Assembly (NCBI RefSeq): GCF_902499175.1
Contig: NZ_CABVQC010000076.1
Coordinates: forward strand, 1 to 43,779
Source: Burkholderia aenigmatica
GTDB taxonomy: Bacteria > Pseudomonadota > Gammaproteobacteria > Burkholderiales > Burkholderiaceae
Length of the DNA stretch: 43,779 bases
Reading direction: 5' to 3'
Shown: positions 26,437 to 35,540 of the stretch, piece by piece
Position numbering within the stretch: position 1 is the first letter of the stretch
How the letters are laid out: the number at the start of each line of letters is the position of its first letter
Notes under the pieces: model-generated
The model's database searches: none
What the model saw: the letters and a program-made list of their open reading frames with translations, nothing else
What the model was told of the DNA's origin: nothing
Position numbers and translations under genes: made by a program

Positions 26437-27222
26437 TCAGTTCGTCGATCCGCTGCCGGAGGTCCTGTAGATTGGCGAACCGTTCCTCAAGCCGTTGACC
26501 AGTGAGCTCATGTTTCCGTTGTCCGTACTGATGGTCTGGTCGATCGATTGAAGTGCATCGTTGTTGCGCTGCTTCGCGATAGCCTTGTTCATTTCTTCCA
26601 CCGCTTTCGCGCTACCGTTCGTCGACTGGAGTTGCTGCATCAGTTGGGCGTTCTGCATGACAACCCGGTTCATCTGCTGGTTCATCAACTGCATCGACTC
26701 GTGGATGCCCGATGTTGTCGGGATCTGCGATTGCCACTGCTGCGCCATCGCATAGTCCTGCTGGATGGCATTAAGCGTACTGACCTCGTTCTGAGCACGA
26801 ATCTGCGCAGCACCAATACCGTTCTGGATATCCTGCTTTTGCTTCGCCATAAACTGATCCCACGTCATGTTGCTCAGCTGGGCGGCCGAGAACTGAGTAG
26901 CGATCTGGCTCGACATTCCGGACAGGTTGCCGTACAGCGAATTCAGCGAATTAATGTAGCCGTTGATATTCGTCAGATTGAGGTTGCCGACGCTCTTCAG
27001 CGTGTTCAATGCCTCCGGACCGATCGATGCGAGTTGCTTGACCTCATTCTCATACTGAAGGAGCTGTGTCGAGTACTGCTGTGCAGTCTTGAGAACCGAT
27101 TGGACCGTTTGCGCCGCCGTCATCAGGTTCTGCGCGTAGTTTGACGGATCGAAAACAATGTACTGGGCAAACGTCGTCGTCGAAGCGAACATCAACAGTA
27201 CGGCACCAAAAATCTTTTTCAT
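26437..27222 (-). CDS. trbJ: VirB5/TrbJ-like protein, copy 1
   Basis: A 261-residue exported protein with a signal peptide (FGAVLLMFASTTTFAQ). The mature start VFDPSNYAQNLMTAAQTVQ and the long amphipathic helices are the hallmark of TrbJ/VirB5, which sit at the tip or periplasmic side of the T-pilus and take part in recipient contact. It is clearly paralogous to the next gene upstream (VFDPTNYSQNIIKAAQTAQ). The C-terminus is Ser/Gly-rich. Confidence 0.86.
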   Translation of the reverse strand: MKKIFGAVLLMFASTTTFAQYIVFDPSNYAQNLMTAAQTVQSVLKTAQQYSTQLLQYENEVKQLASIGPEALNTLKSVGNLNLTNINGYINSLNSLYGNLSGMSSQIATQFSAAQLSNMTWDQFMAKQKQDIQNGIGAAQIRAQNEVSTLNAIQQDYAMAQQWQSQIPTTSGIHESMQLMNQQMNRVVMQNAQLMQQLQSTNGSAKAVEEMNKAIAKQRNNDALQSIDQTISTDNGNMSSLVNGLRNGSPIYRTSGSGSTN

Positions 27223-27249
27223 GGCTATTCCTTTCGTATCGTGTGAGAA

Positions 27250-28011
27250 CTACTGCAGGCCGTTGATCAACGACTGGCTATTCTGGTTGTCCTGCTGAAT
27301 GGCGCCATTGAAAATAGTCCGTGCCGCAGCGTCCTGATTCCTTCTACCCAGTTCATCGACCTCGCTATTCGCCTTGAGTGCGCCATTCTTGTCGACGAGC
27401 ATCTTGATGATTTGCGAGTTTTGCATGAGCACTCGGTTCATCTGGGTATTCAGCAACTGGACATCTTCATTCGTTCCCATCGTGGCAGGAATTCGAGACT
27501 GCCACTGCGCTGCCATCGCGTAGTCGTTCTGCACTGCTTGAAGCATCGCGGCTTCGTTCTGAGCACGAATTTGAGCCGACTGGAGACGGGCCTTGATCGC
27601 AGCTTGCTGAGATGCCAGATATTGAGGCCACGTCTGTCCGGACAGTTGCGCTTCCGTGAAACGGTAGTTCAACGCAGTCGACACATTCTTCAAGTCACCA
27701 ACGACGTTCTGCAGGCTGGACACGTAATTGTTCACACCCAGCAAATCGGCAACGGTGGCCCCGCCCAACGCAGCAAGCTGCTGCGGATTGATCGCCGCCA
27801 ACTGCTTGACTTGCATCTCGTACTGCTGAATTTGCAACGCATACTGTTGCCCTTGCAAGATCACTTTCTGGGCGGTCTGCGCGGCTTTGATAATGTTCTG
27901 CGAGTAGTTGGTCGGATCGAACACCAAACCGCCCGTGAACACTGGCATACCGCCGGCGTAACACGAACCCGAAAATAGGACAGCCAGGAAAGCTGCGACG
28001 ACTTTATTCAT
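27250..28011 (-). CDS. trbJ: VirB5/TrbJ-like protein, copy 2
   Basis: A 253-residue exported protein with a signal peptide (AAFLAVLFSGSCYAGG). It shares with copy 1 the N-terminal VFDPTNYSQN box, a QYEMQVKQLAAI helix and the RAQNEAAMLQAVQ-DYAMAAQWQSRIP region. The start overlaps the virB4 stop by 8 bp. Two adjacent divergent copies suggest that they have taken separate roles, for example one in the pilus tip and one in the channel, or that they broaden recipient recognition. Confidence 0.86.
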   Translation of the reverse strand: MNKVVAAFLAVLFSGSCYAGGMPVFTGGLVFDPTNYSQNIIKAAQTAQKVILQGQQYALQIQQYEMQVKQLAAINPQQLAALGGATVADLLGVNNYVSSLQNVVGDLKNVSTALNYRFTEAQLSGQTWPQYLASQQAAIKARLQSAQIRAQNEAAMLQAVQNDYAMAAQWQSRIPATMGTNEDVQLLNTQMNRVLMQNSQIIKMLVDKNGALKANSEVDELGRRNQDAAARTIFNGAIQQDNQNSQSLINGLQ

Positions 28012-30538
28012 TTTTTGCGACCTCCCCCAAGCGCACCATTTCCTCGATGTACTGTTCTTCCCAATCCGGCACCAGCTTGGCCCGGAACTCCTTGTATTTC
28101 TGAATCGCGAGTTGATCCGACCGAAGGCACGCCAGCATCTCCGGCGGAAAACGGACGTTTGCCATGCGCGACATACCCTCCGGATTCACAAAGTAGTACT
28201 GCACCTTCCGCGTCGCTGTCCGGATGCGCTCGATCTGCTCGTCGTTGAGCTGGAACTTGTTGCGATACAGGTCCAAGTGGGCCATCACGCTCGGGTTCGG
28301 CAGGAAAATCCGGTTCTGAATGTTGTCGATGATCGTGGTGAAGATGTCGCTGTCAGCGATTTCCTTAAGCGACTGTGTAGTCATCCCGACTATTGCGTTT
28401 TTCTTGGCGAGTGTGCGCAGCCAGTTGTCGAAGCGCTCACGCAGCTTCTTGTTCTTGAAGAGATACCAAACCTCCTCGAGGTAGATCAGAGTCGGTTTGA
28501 TCCCTTGCTCCGGATCAAGAACCAGCATCTCATCGATGCAGAAGAACGCGTAGTCGATAAAGACGGGGGCCAGGATCTCATCCTCGAGCAGCCCTCCCAT
28601 CTCAACGTCGGTGAAAGACGACAGCTTGAAGTCATCCTCCGAACTATCGAAATGCGGATATGTGCCACCGTCCTCAAGCCAAGGCTGCAACTCCTTGTAC
28701 AGGTCGTTTGAAATCGCCTTCATGAAGTCCGCGAGGCGCGACAGTCGCCAGTTCTCCGCCGGCTGATCGGCCAGCATGTTGAGCGCCTTGTTCATGTCGA
28801 GCTCGTCTTCGGTCTTCCACTCGTACTGCCGAAGAGTCACGATCAACTGCAACCAACGCATCAGCCATCCTCGCTTAGTCGGATCGTTCACGACGCGCAG
28901 GGGATTCATGCGAGGTGCCTTGCCCGTGCTGGGGTTCATGTCGATATGCTTCGCGCCCTGAAGACCCGAGGCGACATAGCACGAGTAGTCCTTATCGAAG
29001 ATCAGGACATTGCACGGGTGATACTTGAAGAACTGCGAAATCAGGAAATTGAGCAGCGTCGTCTTACCCGAACGTGACGGGCCCACCACGAAGAAGTGAG
29101 GCAAGTCCCCTTGGTGGAAGTTGTAGTTGAATGGAACGTTGTGCTCGGTCGGCAAAAGTGCCAAAGCCGGAATCGGCCGCTGCAGTTGCCCCGACAGGTG
29201 CGAGTTTCGACGTTCACCGGTCCGAATCGCGCGGAGTTGTGCCAGATCCGCGAGATTCCCCACGTTGATGAAGCCCCATCGGACGATGTTTGCCCATTGG
29301 CCCGGCAAGGTCGCCGTGAACGCCGAAAGCGCGTACATTCGCTCGCGGACCACCTTCGCACCGACAGCGGTGCGCATCGTGCTGCCGACGTCTTTCAGCG
29401 TCTGCTCCATCTCTTCTTCGGTATCGCCGTAGCAGAGAATGGTCATGTTGTAGTGCCCGTAGGCACGGTCGAGCGCCGTCAGATCTTCCAGCGCAGACGA
29501 CGCGTCTTCGGCCAACGCGAGTTTGCCGGCATCGATCTTGTCCGATTCCGTTTTCGTCATCTGTTCCACCAAATGCGTCGTCCAACGCTTGGTGCTGGCC
29601 ATGAAATGGTCCTGCGTGGCCTGAATATACTTTTTCGCGCGTTCGTTGCCCCAGAACTCAAAGCACTGGCTGACGGTAATTTCACCGTCAATTTGCAGTA
29701 GCGGATCAGTCACGCCCGGCGCGATGATGTTCGGCCAGTTCTTCACGCTCATGGCGCCCACGTAGCGCGTGACGTCGCCCTCGAACTCAAGGTGCTTTTT
29801 CTTCCGTCGAAGCGTCGAGTCCGGCAGGTACGTATTGAGGTAAACCGGAATATCCGGGATTGCCACGCGGTGGTGATCGTTCGGCGGGCTCACACGCTGG
29901 TGCATGAACGTCATCAACTCGTTGCTCTGCAGTCGGCGGAAGCCGAGCGAGTTCACCGTCGTTTCGAACTCTTCGAGGATCTGGCGAAAGTGAGTTTCGT
30001 GTGCGTCAAACTGCTCGAACGCGAGCGCCGCGTTCTTCTTCGCCGAAGTGGCGGAGAACAGGATCGCACTCAAGGCTTTGAGCATCCCAACCTTGTGCCG
30101 ATCCATGTGATTCGTCAGCTTGTCGAAAAAGCCGCCCGAGCCACCGAGATTGCGGTAGACCACTGCAAAATAGTGCCGGTTCTCGTACTGCCGCTGGCCG
30201 AACAGGTGTTGTTTCCACGACAGATCCAAGAACTTGCCTATCGCCGTCGGGAAATCAGCGTCCGGATAGTACTCCGTCCGACGGCGGTCCATGATGGACC
30301 AAACCAGGATATGTTCATCAAATCCCTTGAGAGCTCGCTCAAAGTTTTCGACAAACCCATCCGTTTCGATCGGGAGACGGCCCTCGGCATCAATACCCGC
30401 AACCTCGTACACGACCATCATCGATCCGTCGAGGTTGAACACCATATCTGCGGCGTTCATACCCATCCACGGTACGAGTTCCGAAAAACTCTTTACCGAT
30501 TTCAGATATGAGCCGAGGACTGCCTTGATACTCAACAT
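28004..30538 (-). CDS. virB4: VirB4/TrbE-like secretion ATPase
   Basis: An 844-residue ATPase that energises pilus biogenesis and DNA transfer. The N-terminal half is the CagE/TrbE/VirB domain. The C-terminal RecA-like half has Walker A GPSRSGKTT just past the middle and Walker B TLIYLEEVWYLF near residue 690, followed by the conserved TQSLKEI and FLPNP segments. Full family length with no disruption. It overlaps virB3 by 7 bp. Confidence 0.94.
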   Translation of the reverse strand: MLSIKAVLGSYLKSVKSFSELVPWMGMNAADMVFNLDGSMMVVYEVAGIDAEGRLPIETDGFVENFERALKGFDEHILVWSIMDRRRTEYYPDADFPTAIGKFLDLSWKQHLFGQRQYENRHYFAVVYRNLGGSGGFFDKLTNHMDRHKVGMLKALSAILFSATSAKKNAALAFEQFDAHETHFRQILEEFETTVNSLGFRRLQSNELMTFMHQRVSPPNDHHRVAIPDIPVYLNTYLPDSTLRRKKKHLEFEGDVTRYVGAMSVKNWPNIIAPGVTDPLLQIDGEITVSQCFEFWGNERAKKYIQATQDHFMASTKRWTTHLVEQMTKTESDKIDAGKLALAEDASSALEDLTALDRAYGHYNMTILCYGDTEEEMEQTLKDVGSTMRTAVGAKVVRERMYALSAFTATLPGQWANIVRWGFINVGNLADLAQLRAIRTGERRNSHLSGQLQRPIPALALLPTEHNVPFNYNFHQGDLPHFFVVGPSRSGKTTLLNFLISQFFKYHPCNVLIFDKDYSCYVASGLQGAKHIDMNPSTGKAPRMNPLRVVNDPTKRGWLMRWLQLIVTLRQYEWKTEDELDMNKALNMLADQPAENWRLSRLADFMKAISNDLYKELQPWLEDGGTYPHFDSSEDDFKLSSFTDVEMGGLLEDEILAPVFIDYAFFCIDEMLVLDPEQGIKPTLIYLEEVWYLFKNKKLRERFDNWLRTLAKKNAIVGMTTQSLKEIADSDIFTTIIDNIQNRIFLPNPSVMAHLDLYRNKFQLNDEQIERIRTATRKVQYYFVNPEGMSRMANVRFPPEMLACLRSDQLAIQKYKEFRAKLVPDWEEQYIEEMVRLGEVAKNE

Positions 30539-30852
30539 AAGATGTCACGCCCAAAGCCATGCGGCCGTTTGACTTTCGATTTCCGATCGATCCGGACCCA
30601 GGGGTCATAGACGTCGGACTGTCGGCTGTACTGCGTGTAGATCAGGAAGATGTTCTCGTCACGCTTCGTCAGCCACACCAGGAAAAGGTGCACTGCTACG
30701 CAAAACGGGAAGTACAGCCAGATCCGCCACACTCCCAACATTGCGATCGCGATCGCCAGGTGGACTTTTGCGAGGCGCTCTTCCACCCCGGCGATCGTCT
30801 TGATACGCATCAGGGACGAGTGGATTACTGTGGTTCGAGGTTCGTAATCCAT
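30532..30852 (-). CDS. virB3: VirB3/TrbD-like membrane protein
   Basis: A 106-residue protein with AAGGGGG in front of the ATG at 30852. A hydrophobic hairpin lies at about 30-60 (VHLAIAIAMLGVWRIWLYFPFCVAVHLFLVWLT), as in VirB3/TrbD, which accompanies VirB4 in pilus assembly. The tail is basic and ends in a cysteine. It lies between virB2 and virB4, the standard order. Confidence 0.85.
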   Translation of the reverse strand: MDYEPRTTVIHSSLMRIKTIAGVEERLAKVHLAIAIAMLGVWRIWLYFPFCVAVHLFLVWLTKRDENIFLIYTQYSRQSDVYDPWVRIDRKSKVKRPHGFGRDILC

Positions 30853-30862
30853 CTCATCCCCC

Positions 30863-31234
30863 TTACGCGCCCGAGCAGCCGCTGCCCGTACCGCCACCGT
30901 CCGTCTGGATCGCTCCGAGCCACGTTGCCGCCTGCAGCGCGATCGAGATGCCGACAATCACGGCGAGACCACGACCGACCCATCCACTGACTTCGCCTGC
31001 CGCCCACATGATGCCGAGGATCACCACGATGATCCCGGAGATCGCGTAGCCGACTTGGCCCGTCATGAGGTTGAAGAAGTCGCACAGGATGCCGGTAATC
31101 GGCAGCGTCAGCGTCGCGAAGGCCTGCGACGACGAGACCAGCGCGACAGCCAGCAACGACCCGAGTACGACCCTACGCTGCTCGGGCGAGCTCGCCTTGA
31201 TCGCCGCCGAGCATCGGGACATCAAACGTTTCAT
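30863..31234 (-). CDS. virB2: VirB2/TrbC-like conjugative pilin
   Basis: A 123-residue prepropilin. The long leader ends near residue 43 (VALVSSSQAFA), and the mature pilin of about 80 residues has two hydrophobic helices (VGYAISGIIVVILGIMW and GLAVIVGISIALQAA), the VirB2/TrbC architecture. It starts inside the end of virB11, with a 62-bp overlap, and has its own AGGAG site. It is a pilin of the secretion pilus, distinct from the type IVb pilin PilS. Confidence 0.85.
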   Translation of the reverse strand: MKRLMSRCSAAIKASSPEQRRVVLGSLLAVALVSSSQAFATLTLPITGILCDFFNLMTGQVGYAISGIIVVILGIMWAAGEVSGWVGRGLAVIVGISIALQAATWLGAIQTDGGGTGSGCSGA

Positions 31235-32225
31235 ATCTGCTACTCCTATAGATGAGAGTGGTTTTGTACTCTTTCGACTGCCGATCAAAGCCGTCGACCT
31301 TTACTACTTCTGCCACGATCCGGTCGTCGCCGACCAACTTCATGAAGACCATCACCTGGAATGCACTGGCAATTCGAGCCTGAATGCCTTCCCGGCTATC
31401 CGGAGCATCAGCAGATTGCGCCACCATGTCCTCGAAGCGAGTCAGGCCTTCCGCACCGTTATTCGCGTGCAACGTCACCAACGGACCTTCGTGGCCGGTA
31501 TTGGCCGCCTGAAGAAGATCGTTTGCTTCAGCCCCGCGGGCCTCGCCGAGCACAATTCGGTCAGGGTTTTGCCGCAGCACGCTCTCCAGCAGGCGTTTAG
31601 CGGTAACCTTGAGCTGCGGGTTGATCTGCAACCGCACGTTGTTCGGCGACTTGACGACGAGTTCCGGAACCTGCTCGATGGTGATGATTCGGTCGTCGGG
31701 CGGAAAACATCCCAGCAGGGTGTTAGCGAATGTTGTCTTGCCCGAACCCGTACCTCCGACTATCGCGACGCCGAGCCGACGACGTACCGTATCCACAAGA
31801 ATGTCCGCCACTTCCTGGGGCAGAGCTCCCTGTTCGACCCATTCGGACATCGCCTTGACGATCATGTTGTTGCGACGAAACGCGATGGTCGGGCCATCGA
31901 CCGCGACCGGCGGGAGTGTTGCTTCCACACGAAAACCGGGCAGCTTCGTACTCACGATCGCGTCTGCCGATTCGTTGCTCACCTGGATGTCCGAATTGGA
32001 AGCGAGAAGCGTAATGGCGGCCTCGATCTGGGCGGTCGAGATCTTCGCCCCGCTGCAGAACTTCTTCCCACCCTGCTGAACCCAGACATCGTCCGGGCGG
32101 TTGATCATGATGTCCGTCACGGTCACATCATCGAGCCACTCCCGGATCGTGCCCAAACAGTTCATGACCATTTCGAGCAGACTGTTTCGGCCACTACTGC
32201 GGCCATCTCTCTTCAAATCGCTCAT
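31173..32225 (-). CDS. virB11: VirB11/TrbB-like traffic ATPase
   Basis: A 350-residue hexameric ATPase at the cytoplasmic base of the channel. It has Walker A VGGTGSGKTTF, Walker B (DRIVLGEARG) and a His box (GPLVTLHAN). The ATG at 32225 was chosen over the one at 32237 because AGGA precedes it. It opens the virB operon, 67 bp behind the operator at 32293. This first position and the order B11-B2-B3-B4-B5-B6 resemble Trb (IncP) rather than Agrobacterium VirB. Confidence 0.93.
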   Translation of the reverse strand: MSDLKRDGRSSGRNSLLEMVMNCLGTIREWLDDVTVTDIMINRPDDVWVQQGGKKFCSGAKISTAQIEAAITLLASNSDIQVSNESADAIVSTKLPGFRVEATLPPVAVDGPTIAFRRNNMIVKAMSEWVEQGALPQEVADILVDTVRRRLGVAIVGGTGSGKTTFANTLLGCFPPDDRIITIEQVPELVVKSPNNVRLQINPQLKVTAKRLLESVLRQNPDRIVLGEARGAEANDLLQAANTGHEGPLVTLHANNGAEGLTRFEDMVAQSADAPDSREGIQARIASAFQVMVFMKLVGDDRIVAEVVKVDGFDRQSKEYKTTLIYRSSRYETFDVPMLGGDQGELARAA

Positions 32226-32279
32226 CGTTGTCCTCATTTTGACGACGCGTTACAGCCTCGCCCTATTCAGTCATTGCGT

Positions 32280-32308
32280 AATCTACCCAAGCTTCCTGTC
32301 AGGAACTA
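32280..32308 (-). promoter_or_regulatory. virB11 promoter region with perfect 13-bp palindromic operator
   Basis: TTCCTGTCAGGAA at 32293-32305 is a perfect palindrome around its central base. On the minus strand TAG abuts it upstream (GGTAGT). Just downstream, CTTGGGTAGATT (minus of 32280-32291) repeats a 12-mer of the flhD-like promoter and supplies a second -10-like TAGATT. Confidence 0.65.
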
Positions 32309-32325
32309 CCCGGAAACGCAACGTA

Positions 32326-32345
32326 AAGCGGGGGGGTTTCCCCCG
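32326..32345 (-). terminator. Hairpin terminator after the DUF4400-type gene
   Basis: On the minus strand CGGGGG-AAA-CCCCCCG is followed by CTTT. It closes the traI operon in front of the virB11 promoter. The short T-run makes it weaker than the others. Confidence 0.65.
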
Positions 32346-32353
32346 ACAATTGC

Positions 32354-32995
32354 TCAGGAACCGAAAATGCGCTGCGAGTTGGAGAGCATCACCGCCACAG
32401 GAAGTGCCATCACGAGCGCCCAAATCGGCACAAACAGAGGCGTCACCGGGATAGGTGCCACGAGGTACATCACTGGGAAGAAAACGATCCAGAGAAGCAC
32501 GTGCGCAGCCAGCGAGAAAGCGCTGGGATTCTGATAGGCAAATTCGGCAAGCTTTTTTGCACGGGTCATATAGCCGTCGACCACGCACGCGATCAGGAAG
32601 GGACCAACGAATGCGAGCCAGTGCCACACGATAAACAGCCGGATCATCATCCCGTAGAGATTGATCACCATCGAACCGAAGTACGAGTTTGTGACCGTTC
32701 CAAAGTGCTTGAGCGCTCCGCTCAGGGCATGTGCCTTCCTGTAGTCAGCTTGAGAAAAGTGAGTTTTGTTCAGGTCCGTGATGAACCCGGATTTCACGAA
32801 GGCGGTGCCATAGACACTTTTTGCGCTGTCGACAATAGTCTCGGTCTTTTCATCCCCGAAGACCGCCCTCGTCATCTCCACCTCGCGCGAGATCCGGTCA
32901 AGACCGTCTTGTACCGAGACGATCGCCGGGACGGCAAGGATCAGCACCAGTGTCAAGAGGATCCAAAACTTAAGATGTATGCCCCACTTCATCAC
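32354..32995 (-). CDS. DUF4400-type conjugation membrane protein
   Basis: A 213-residue inner-membrane protein with hydrophobic segments near 8-27, 110-138, 165-185 and 190-206. The membrane pattern and its place downstream of traI and traD fit the DUF4400 family found next to traD in SXT/R391, IncA/C and PFGI-type elements. The biochemical role is unknown. The start overlaps the stop of the preceding gene by 4 bp. Confidence 0.65.
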   Translation of the reverse strand: MMKWGIHLKFWILLTLVLILAVPAIVSVQDGLDRISREVEMTRAVFGDEKTETIVDSAKSVYGTAFVKSGFITDLNKTHFSQADYRKAHALSGALKHFGTVTNSYFGSMVINLYGMMIRLFIVWHWLAFVGPFLIACVVDGYMTRAKKLAEFAYQNPSAFSLAAHVLLWIVFFPVMYLVAPIPVTPLFVPIWALVMALPVAVMLSNSQRIFGS

Positions 32996-33615
32996 TGTCT
33001 CCCAAGTGCTCGAATATCCAGCGAGCCGTTCGGCAGCTCACTGACCCGACCGATGTCCTTGGCCGTCATAATCCGACTACACAGCAGAAAGCGATTTCCG
33101 ACGAGCACATCAGGCTCCGCCTGCGGGACACGGACGAATCGCACTTTCTGAAGGCCAAGGCGCCTTGCCCACGAACCAATGGGTTCCTCGAAAGGCGGCC
33201 ATACCCGGCGGTTGCCTGCCTCATCGAAACCAACGGCGCTGTACTCCATGGCAACGTCAGCAGAGAGCGCCAAAGATTCGAGAAAGGCAACCATCGAATC
33301 GGTGCTTCTCCGTGAAGTTTCATAGACTTCTACGAAGCGCTCGATCGCGCGCTGGATCGCCTCTTCCACCAGCGACATACCCACCGCGCCCGGGTAGCGA
33401 TCAGACAGGATTTCGCAAAACTTCATAGCCGACTGCTGCAGCGTTGGCCACTGCAAGAAAATCGGTTTGGCCGCGGCCTTTCGCTCGGTCGAACGAAGTA
33501 CATTCGACAGGATCACATCACCCTGCTTGCAGATGCTGGACACCGGCACTTCCACAGCGCCCTTCGTTCGCCTACGAAATTCCATGCCTGACAGATCGAT
33601 AACCTGCGATTCCAT
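32992..33615 (-). CDS. Hypothetical protein between traD and the DUF4400-type gene
   Basis: A 207-residue soluble protein not recognised. It has no signal or membrane segment. The middle (85-125) is helical with alternating charges. It sits in the traI operon between the coupling protein and the DUF4400-type gene, 35 bp after traD and overlapping the next gene, so a transfer role is likely but unspecified. Confidence 0.6.
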   Translation of the reverse strand: MESQVIDLSGMEFRRRTKGAVEVPVSSICKQGDVILSNVLRSTERKAAAKPIFLQWPTLQQSAMKFCEILSDRYPGAVGMSLVEEAIQRAIERFVEVYETSRRSTDSMVAFLESLALSADVAMEYSAVGFDEAGNRRVWPPFEEPIGSWARRLGLQKVRFVRVPQAEPDVLVGNRFLLCSRIMTAKDIGRVSELPNGSLDIRALGRQ

Positions 33616-33650
33616 AACTCTCTTTCAATCGATTTAGTGTGTCCAACTCG

Positions 33651-35540
33651 TCACAGAACGAGCTTCGGAATGCGTCCCTTGACAACCGTCCCGCGGTTCC
33701 AAACGGCCATGTAATGCAAGTCCGGCAATTTGCTCATCAACGTGATGGGGAACAGGTCGACCAACTCCTCGGATACTGTCTCGCTGATCGACCCGCCGAA
33801 TTCAATACCGTGGTCCTCAGTCTTCGAATTACGTCCGTGGCTGCGCGAAATCTTCTTGATGTATGTTTCGCCAATCTTCTCGGCGATGATCTTTTGCGTT
33901 TCTTCGTCCTGCGTTGCGCCCGCAATCAGGTTGTTGAAGTTGCCGATCATCCGCTTTGCCTTGACCTCCGAACCGAGCTTGTCGGAAAGGTCAGCGAACG
34001 TTTGGCCGCAAGCGATGATGTCGAGGCCGGCACCACGGCCTTTGTTCAACTCCTGAATCACCGGCTCGCACATGACATCGCCCCACTCGTCGATCAAAAC
34101 GACGATGCGGGACTTTTCCTTGATGTTCTTGTCGTAGTTGTATCGTTCACCTGCAACGGCCTGCATATCGGACAGGAGCGCCGCCGCGATCGAAGAACCC
34201 ACTTCCGGATCGCTCAAAGAGTCGAGCCCTGCGTAGAAGATGTACCCGCCGTCGACGATCTTTTTCGTGTCGAAGATCGGCCGTGGATCGTCGATATCGT
34301 CGTAATCCGGGCTGAGTAGCCCTTCGAGCTCGCCTGCCGTGAGTTTGGTCAGCAAAGGCAGCAACAGCACCATCATCTTGGCGAACCATTCACGGTTCGA
34401 GCGCACGGTACTGATCAGGCCTTTGATTTGACGTGGCTGATCGTTGAGCGGGATTTCGGATTCGAAGAACTCCACGTAGGCGCGCAACTCGGCTGAAGCG
34501 CCTTCCATATCATTGTTCTTCTTGCTTTCCGGCTTGTTGAATTTCGCGATCGCGGGCGCAACTTGCGCTTCCCACCCCGGGACGTTCTGCCTGAAGAAGA
34601 TGCGCAGCGCTTTTTCCAGCAACTTTTGCGCGCCATTGAGGTTCTGGATCGCATCGAGCAATGAAGACCAGGACGGCCTCGTGCCCGTATAAATCAAGGC
34701 CTGGGCAACGTGATTGACCTGCATCCACACGAACGAGCGGAATGACTCGTCCCCGTCGCTCGGGATGAGTGACGAGATTCGCGACGCCACTTGAGTCTCC
34801 CGGTCCCAGTTCTTGAGCGTGTCGATACGCACGGACTCCGACGGAAAAGCCGGATGAAACGTGATGACCTTCTCCGGTCGCCCCGACAGAGTGCCGGCGT
34901 TCTTCGCGATCTCCTTCAGATCGTGATCCCCTTTAGGATCGATGATGATGATCGTGTACCCGCGCAAGGCAAGCTGATAGACGAGCAGGCTATACAGCGT
35001 CGTCTTGATCGCGCCCGTCGTCGCCAGCACCGCGGTGTGGCCCTGCATCGCCGAAAGCGGCATCAACATGTCCGACTCTTCCGAGAGCCCGTGGATCCAC
35101 TGGAGGCCTTTCGCGTTAGTGGGGTCGAGCTGCGGTCCCTTCAGGCCGCGAGCCTTGAGAAACCACTTCGGGGGATACACGGCCGCTAGATCCCGCTTCA
35201 TAATCTCGGTTGCCTGTTGGGTATGACTAGGCTCCCAGCGATAACCCCAGCCAAGCCACAGGTTGTCCCCGAACTTAGGAAGATTGACCCGAACAATATC
35301 GGCCTTCAGAAACGTGAAGGGCTTGCCCGCAAGATTGGCTTTGAAGTTCCAGATGCTCTGCGTTTGTTTGGCTCGCCAAAGCATCATTGCGGCTGACCCG
35401 GCACCCATCCATACGAAGGCGTTCGTGTGAACATCGGACGCTAATGCGATGCCCGTCATCGAGGCAAGCGACACGCCCCACGCGACCGCCGATCGTGCTT
35501 CATAGGTCGGCCGGAATAAATTCTGGTAGTTGATGATCAT
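33651..35540 (-). CDS. traD: TraD-like type IV coupling protein
   Basis: A 629-residue coupling ATPase that brings the relaxase-DNA complex to the channel. Two N-terminal membrane segments (about 18-34 and 41-56) precede the RecA-like motor. Walker A reads ATTGAIKT (173-180), with isoleucine where the P-loop glycine before the lysine is expected. Walker B RIVVLIDEWGDVM and the later CGQTFADLSD segment are standard. The start at 35540 overlaps the traI stop; the open frame continues upstream only through traI. It is most like TraD of MOBH systems (SXT, IncA/C). Confidence 0.87.
   Translation of the reverse strand: MIINYQNLFRPTYEARSAVAWGVSLASMTGIALASDVHTNAFVWMGAGSAAMMLWRAKQTQSIWNFKANLAGKPFTFLKADIVRVNLPKFGDNLWLGWGYRWEPSHTQQATEIMKRDLAAVYPPKWFLKARGLKGPQLDPTNAKGLQWIHGLSEESDMLMPLSAMQGHTAVLATTGAIKTTLYSLLVYQLALRGYTIIIIDPKGDHDLKEIAKNAGTLSGRPEKVITFHPAFPSESVRIDTLKNWDRETQVASRISSLIPSDGDESFRSFVWMQVNHVAQALIYTGTRPSWSSLLDAIQNLNGAQKLLEKALRIFFRQNVPGWEAQVAPAIAKFNKPESKKNNDMEGASAELRAYVEFFESEIPLNDQPRQIKGLISTVRSNREWFAKMMVLLLPLLTKLTAGELEGLLSPDYDDIDDPRPIFDTKKIVDGGYIFYAGLDSLSDPEVGSSIAAALLSDMQAVAGERYNYDKNIKEKSRIVVLIDEWGDVMCEPVIQELNKGRGAGLDIIACGQTFADLSDKLGSEVKAKRMIGNFNNLIAGATQDEETQKIIAEKIGETYIKKISRSHGRNSKTEDHGIEFGGSISETVSEELVDLFPITLMSKLPDLHYMAVWNRGTVVKGRIPKLVL

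Noticed and set aside
31065..32534. 489-codon plus-strand open frame
   Set aside because: Antisense of virB11 and its neighbours; it also crosses a terminator and an operator.
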